Assembly (NCBI GenBank): GCA_023386835.1
Contig: JAEWIY010000169.1
Span: forward strand, 1 to 10,213
DNA from: Verrucomicrobiota bacterium
GTDB taxonomy: Bacteria > Verrucomicrobiota > Verrucomicrobiia > Opitutales > Opitutaceae
DNA length: 10,213 nucleotides
Reading direction: 5' to 3'
The notes below the pieces were generated by a model, which worked only from the letters and a program-made list of their open reading frames with translations, searched no databases and was not told the origin of the DNA. Positions within the stretch are counted from its first letter, which is position 1. Every line of letters begins with the position of its first letter. Below are positions 7,810 to 10,213 of this stretch, piece after piece. Position numbers and translations under genes: made by a program.

Positions 7810-9320
7810 GATCTCTTCGTGTAACGTTTTCTTTGATACATCCTCGGCTCCGGGTGAAAGGGAACCACCGGGTCGAGGGGGAAAATCGGCCGGGGACAAC
7901 GCGTGTGCCCGAGCGAGCGCAGGTCCGCGCTGGTGGACCCGGGCGTGTCGACATGGATCAGCGTTGCGCACCAGTCCGCGTACATGTGCGGCTGGCAGTG
8001 GGGCGACTTCACCACGACGGCGTCGAAGTGTCGCGGATCCTGACCGTGTGCCAGGAACAGGGACCGGTCGAAAAGGTGCACCGGTGAGGTGGTTGCCACG
8101 ATGATCTGGTGATCCGCCTCGAGAACAGCGGTCGGCCCTGCATGCCATTCATCACCAAACGACTCGTTTCGAAACCGTCCGTCTGAAAGCAGGCGCACGG
8201 TGGCGTCGATCTCCATTCGTGCGAAGCGTCCGGGATCCAGCGTCCCGCCCACCGTCATCCGCACGCGTCCGCCGACACCCGCCGTCATTGCCGCCCGCAC
8301 CGCCGGCGAGTCGACCACGGGCGCGAGCACCCGCCCCGTGTATCCAGCCGCACGCAGGTGACGCAGGATCGCCACGCTGTCACCGGAAGCGCCGGAACTC
8401 GTCGCATCGGCGGCATCGACGAGCGCGGTCGTCCCGGACTTCACGGCCTCGAGTTGTTGCATCATGTCATCGAGCCCCACCAGGGGAACGACCATGCGCT
8501 CGTGATCGGCCCACAGCTCCCGCGCGAGTGCCAGCGCCTCACGGGTTGCACGTTCCGCGTTTCCGTCGCTCACCGCGAACGCGTACGAATGAAGCTCCGG
8601 CACGTCGGTGAACGGATTGCCGATAAACAGTCCGGCCGACAGGCCGCCCGGCTCCGCTTCGAAGGCGATGGCCCGGTCGATCGGGCGTCGGATCGCACCG
8701 CTCGACGTGATCAGTTCATCGCCGCGGACCAGCGCGGGAACCGGCACGCAGGCCGTAACGGGGCGCGCATCCTCGAGCAGGATCCGGCGAAGCAATCGCG
8801 CCGCGCGCTGACCGGTTTCGTAAAGGTCCACGTGCGGATAAGTCTGGAAGGCGACGATCGCATCGCTGTGCTCGAACATCCGCCGAGTAGGAATCCCATG
8901 GAGATCCATCGAAACCACGATCGGGACTTCTTCGCCGAGCAGCCTGCGCGTTTCCGCCAACAGATACCCTTCCGGGTCGAGTTCGTGCTCCGACGCCATC
9001 GCCCCATGAAGGCTGAAGTAAACCGCATCCACCGGCGGTGCCTGTTCGATAGCCGTTAGGAACTCGTTCGCGATCCGCCGCCAGGCCGCCTCCGCCAGCG
9101 TGCCGCCGCAGCGTTTCAGCGCGGCGCCCAGGGCCGGGACGACCGTGAACGAGGGATCCGCTTCGAACACCGCCAACGCCCCGCCGATCTCCGAGCTCGA
9201 AGCGCGGTGATGCGCGATCATCGCTTCTCCCGAGCGCACGGTGAAGTCGTCGTAACCACTCAGGCAGGGATTGAACGTCGAGACCTCCTGCTTGCATTCG
9301 GCGATAAGAATCCGGGGCAT
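7806..9320 (-). CDS. M81 family (MlrC-like) metallohydrolase
   Basis: This 504-residue protein matches the M81/MlrC family, named after the enzyme that completes microcystin breakdown. Most members have unknown small-molecule or peptide substrates. It begins at residue 1 with the typical PRILIAECKQEVSTFNP. SLHGAM at 103-108 and MDLHG at 138-142 follow. The likely Zn2+ ligands D139, H141 and H163 (TYPHVD) have spacings of 2 and 22 residues, as I recall for MlrC. The C-terminal domain includes the loop ADATSSGASGDS at 305-316, which corresponds to the family's DNPxxGAPGD-like loop, and KSPHCQPHMY around 438-447. There is no signal peptide, so it is expected to be cytoplasmic. It starts 8 bases after the MFS stop with no clear Shine-Dalgarno sequence. 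It overlaps the enolase-family gene by 4 bases. Here it may hydrolyse an amide, lactam or ester in the imported compound; that is inference. The family assignment is firm and the substrate is unknown. Confidence 0.93.
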   Translation of the reverse strand: MPRILIAECKQEVSTFNPCLSGYDDFTVRSGEAMIAHHRASSSEIGGALAVFEADPSFTVVPALGAALKRCGGTLAEAAWRRIANEFLTAIEQAPPVDAVYFSLHGAMASEHELDPEGYLLAETRRLLGEEVPIVVSMDLHGIPTRRMFEHSDAIVAFQTYPHVDLYETGQRAARLLRRILLEDARPVTACVPVPALVRGDELITSSGAIRRPIDRAIAFEAEPGGLSAGLFIGNPFTDVPELHSYAFAVSDGNAERATREALALARELWADHERMVVPLVGLDDMMQQLEAVKSGTTALVDAADATSSGASGDSVAILRHLRAAGYTGRVLAPVVDSPAVRAAMTAGVGGRVRMTVGGTLDPGRFARMEIDATVRLLSDGRFRNESFGDEWHAGPTAVLEADHQIIVATTSPVHLFDRSLFLAHGQDPRHFDAVVVKSPHCQPHMYADWCATLIHVDTPGSTSADLRSLGHTRCPRPIFPLDPVVPFHPEPRMYQRKRYTKRS

Positions 9321-9328
9321 GGCAAAAA

Positions 9329-10213
9329 TCAGCGGATGCGCTCGAAATCGCGTTCAAACCACCGCCGCGTGCCCACGAGCAGCAATCCGCCGGCGAGCAG
9401 GTAGGCCACGGCGGTGCCGCCGAGCAGCGCGTCGATCCCAAGCGTCTGGCGCCACGCCCCGCCGAGCAGGGGGGCGAAGCCGGATACGAGGGCGCCGCAG
9501 AAATTGAGGATGCCGACCGCCGATGCCCGTGCGTCCGCCGGCACGATTTCGAACGCCGCCGGAAAGATGTTGCCCATCAGCAAACCGCTCGCGAGACCGA
9601 AGCCCATAGCGGCCCAGCGCACCGCCGCCAGGCTTTCGCCGTAACCCAGCGCATAGAGGCAGGGCGCGCAGAGCCAGACACTCGCGAGGAGAACCCACAT
9701 CCGCGCGGCGCGCGTCCGGCGATAGAGGCGATCGGCAAGAAAACCGCCAAGCAGCATGCCCACCAGCGTCGCCGCCTGCAGGTAAGCGGTCGCGGTGAAC
9801 GCCGCATCCGCGAGTCCCAGCTCGAACTTGTCGTGCAGGAAGCTCGGCAGCCAGCCGTAGAGTAACCACAATCCGAATACGAACACCGGGAACACGATGC
9901 AGAGCACCACGTAGCTCGGAATCCGCACCAGGTCCAAAACCGCCAGCCGGCTGCGCGTCCGTCGCGTCTCCACCTCGGCTTCCTCGTTGATGCGGCGCAG
10001 GAAGAAGAAATAGGGGATGGCGTAGAGCACGCCGACTCCGCCCAGGACGAAGAACGCCTCGCGCCAGTGCCCGCGCTCCGCCATCCACCCGCCGAACCAC
10101 GCGCCGCCCACGGTTCCGAAGATCTGGGCCGTCGTCAGGATCGCTATCGCGCGCGATCGCTTCTCCGGAGGATGCGCGTTGGCCGTCAATGCGATCGCGG
10201 CCGGCATGTACAG
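9329..10213 (-). CDS. MFS transporter, 5' partial (C-terminal 294 residues)
   Basis: The frame stays open through the right edge (codons for L-Y precede the Met at 10207), and the MFS fold is already under way there, so the start lies outside. About 100-120 residues (transmembrane helices 1-3 and part of 4) are missing. Numbering from the first visible residue, helices are seen near 21-44, 53-72, 99-125, 138-160, 171-190, 198-222, 230-252 and 261-282. A charged cytoplasmic loop at 73-97 marks the centre of the protein. GGFLADRLYRR at 156-166 resembles the repeat of MFS motif A between helices 8 and 9. The segment PEKRSRAIAI leading to WREAFFVLGG resembles the anion:cation symporter type that imports sugar acids such as galactonate or glucuronate. 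That subfamily call is tentative. As the first visible operon gene, it probably imports the substrate or the desulfated product used by the enzymes downstream. Confidence 0.92.
   Translation of the reverse strand: MYMPAAIALTANAHPPEKRSRAIAILTTAQIFGTVGGAWFGGWMAERGHWREAFFVLGGVGVLYAIPYFFFLRRINEEAEVETRRTRSRLAVLDLVRIPSYVVLCIVFPVFVFGLWLLYGWLPSFLHDKFELGLADAAFTATAYLQAATLVGMLLGGFLADRLYRRTRAARMWVLLASVWLCAPCLYALGYGESLAAVRWAAMGFGLASGLLMGNIFPAAFEIVPADARASAVGILNFCGALVSGFAPLLGGAWRQTLGIDALLGGTAVAYLLAGGLLLVGTRRWFERDFERIR

Noticed and set aside
6871..7824. Open frame of 317 codons on the plus strand opposite the enolase-family gene
   Set aside because: It is antisense to a gene with complete metal-binding and catalytic motifs, and its translation resembles no protein family.
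7810..8148. N-terminal extension of the enolase-family enzyme by 113 residues
   Set aside because: The extension overlaps the conserved C-terminal coding region of the M81 gene and is low-complexity. The ATG at 7809 fits the family start and forms an ATGA overlap.

Overview
The window is about 10.2 kb of dense, GC-rich bacterial chromosome. It holds six protein genes and almost no spacer DNA. No RNA genes, insertion sequences, phage genes, CRISPR arrays or long repeats were seen. Two secreted FGly-type sulfatases beside sugar-acid enzymes, plus a very large Sel1/TPR-like protein, fit a polysaccharide-degrading member of the Planctomycetota-Verrucomicrobiota group, perhaps an Opitutae-like verrucomicrobium. 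This placement is inferred from gene content only; the window contains no phylogenetic marker.

Left part (1-3395, plus strand): the C-terminal 1130 residues of a giant alanine-rich helical protein whose start lies before the window. It opens with a highly charged, probably coiled-coil stretch. It ends with recognisable Sel1-like repeats. Its function is unknown.

A 71-base spacer (3396-3466) separates this gene from five genes that run towards it on the minus strand, covering everything from 10213 down to 3467. In order of transcription they are an MFS transporter (cut by the right edge), an M81/MlrC-type metallohydrolase, an enolase-superfamily sugar-acid dehydratase-like enzyme, an iduronate-2-sulfatase-like sulfatase, and a second arylsulfatase-type sulfatase. 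The junctions are an 8-base gap, a 4-base ATGA overlap, a 4-base GTGA overlap and a 21-base gap, so this is almost certainly one operon. Its promoter lies beyond the right edge.

The simplest reading is a small catabolic module for a sulfated sugar or uronic-acid derivative. The sulfatases would remove sulfate outside the cytoplasm, the MFS protein would import the small product, the enolase-family enzyme would dehydrate or isomerise the sugar acid, and the M81 protein would hydrolyse an amide or similar bond. The M81 protein is the least expected member. The combination of M81, enolase-family enzyme, two sulfatases and MFS transporter is the most interesting feature here. The substrate cannot be told from sequence alone.
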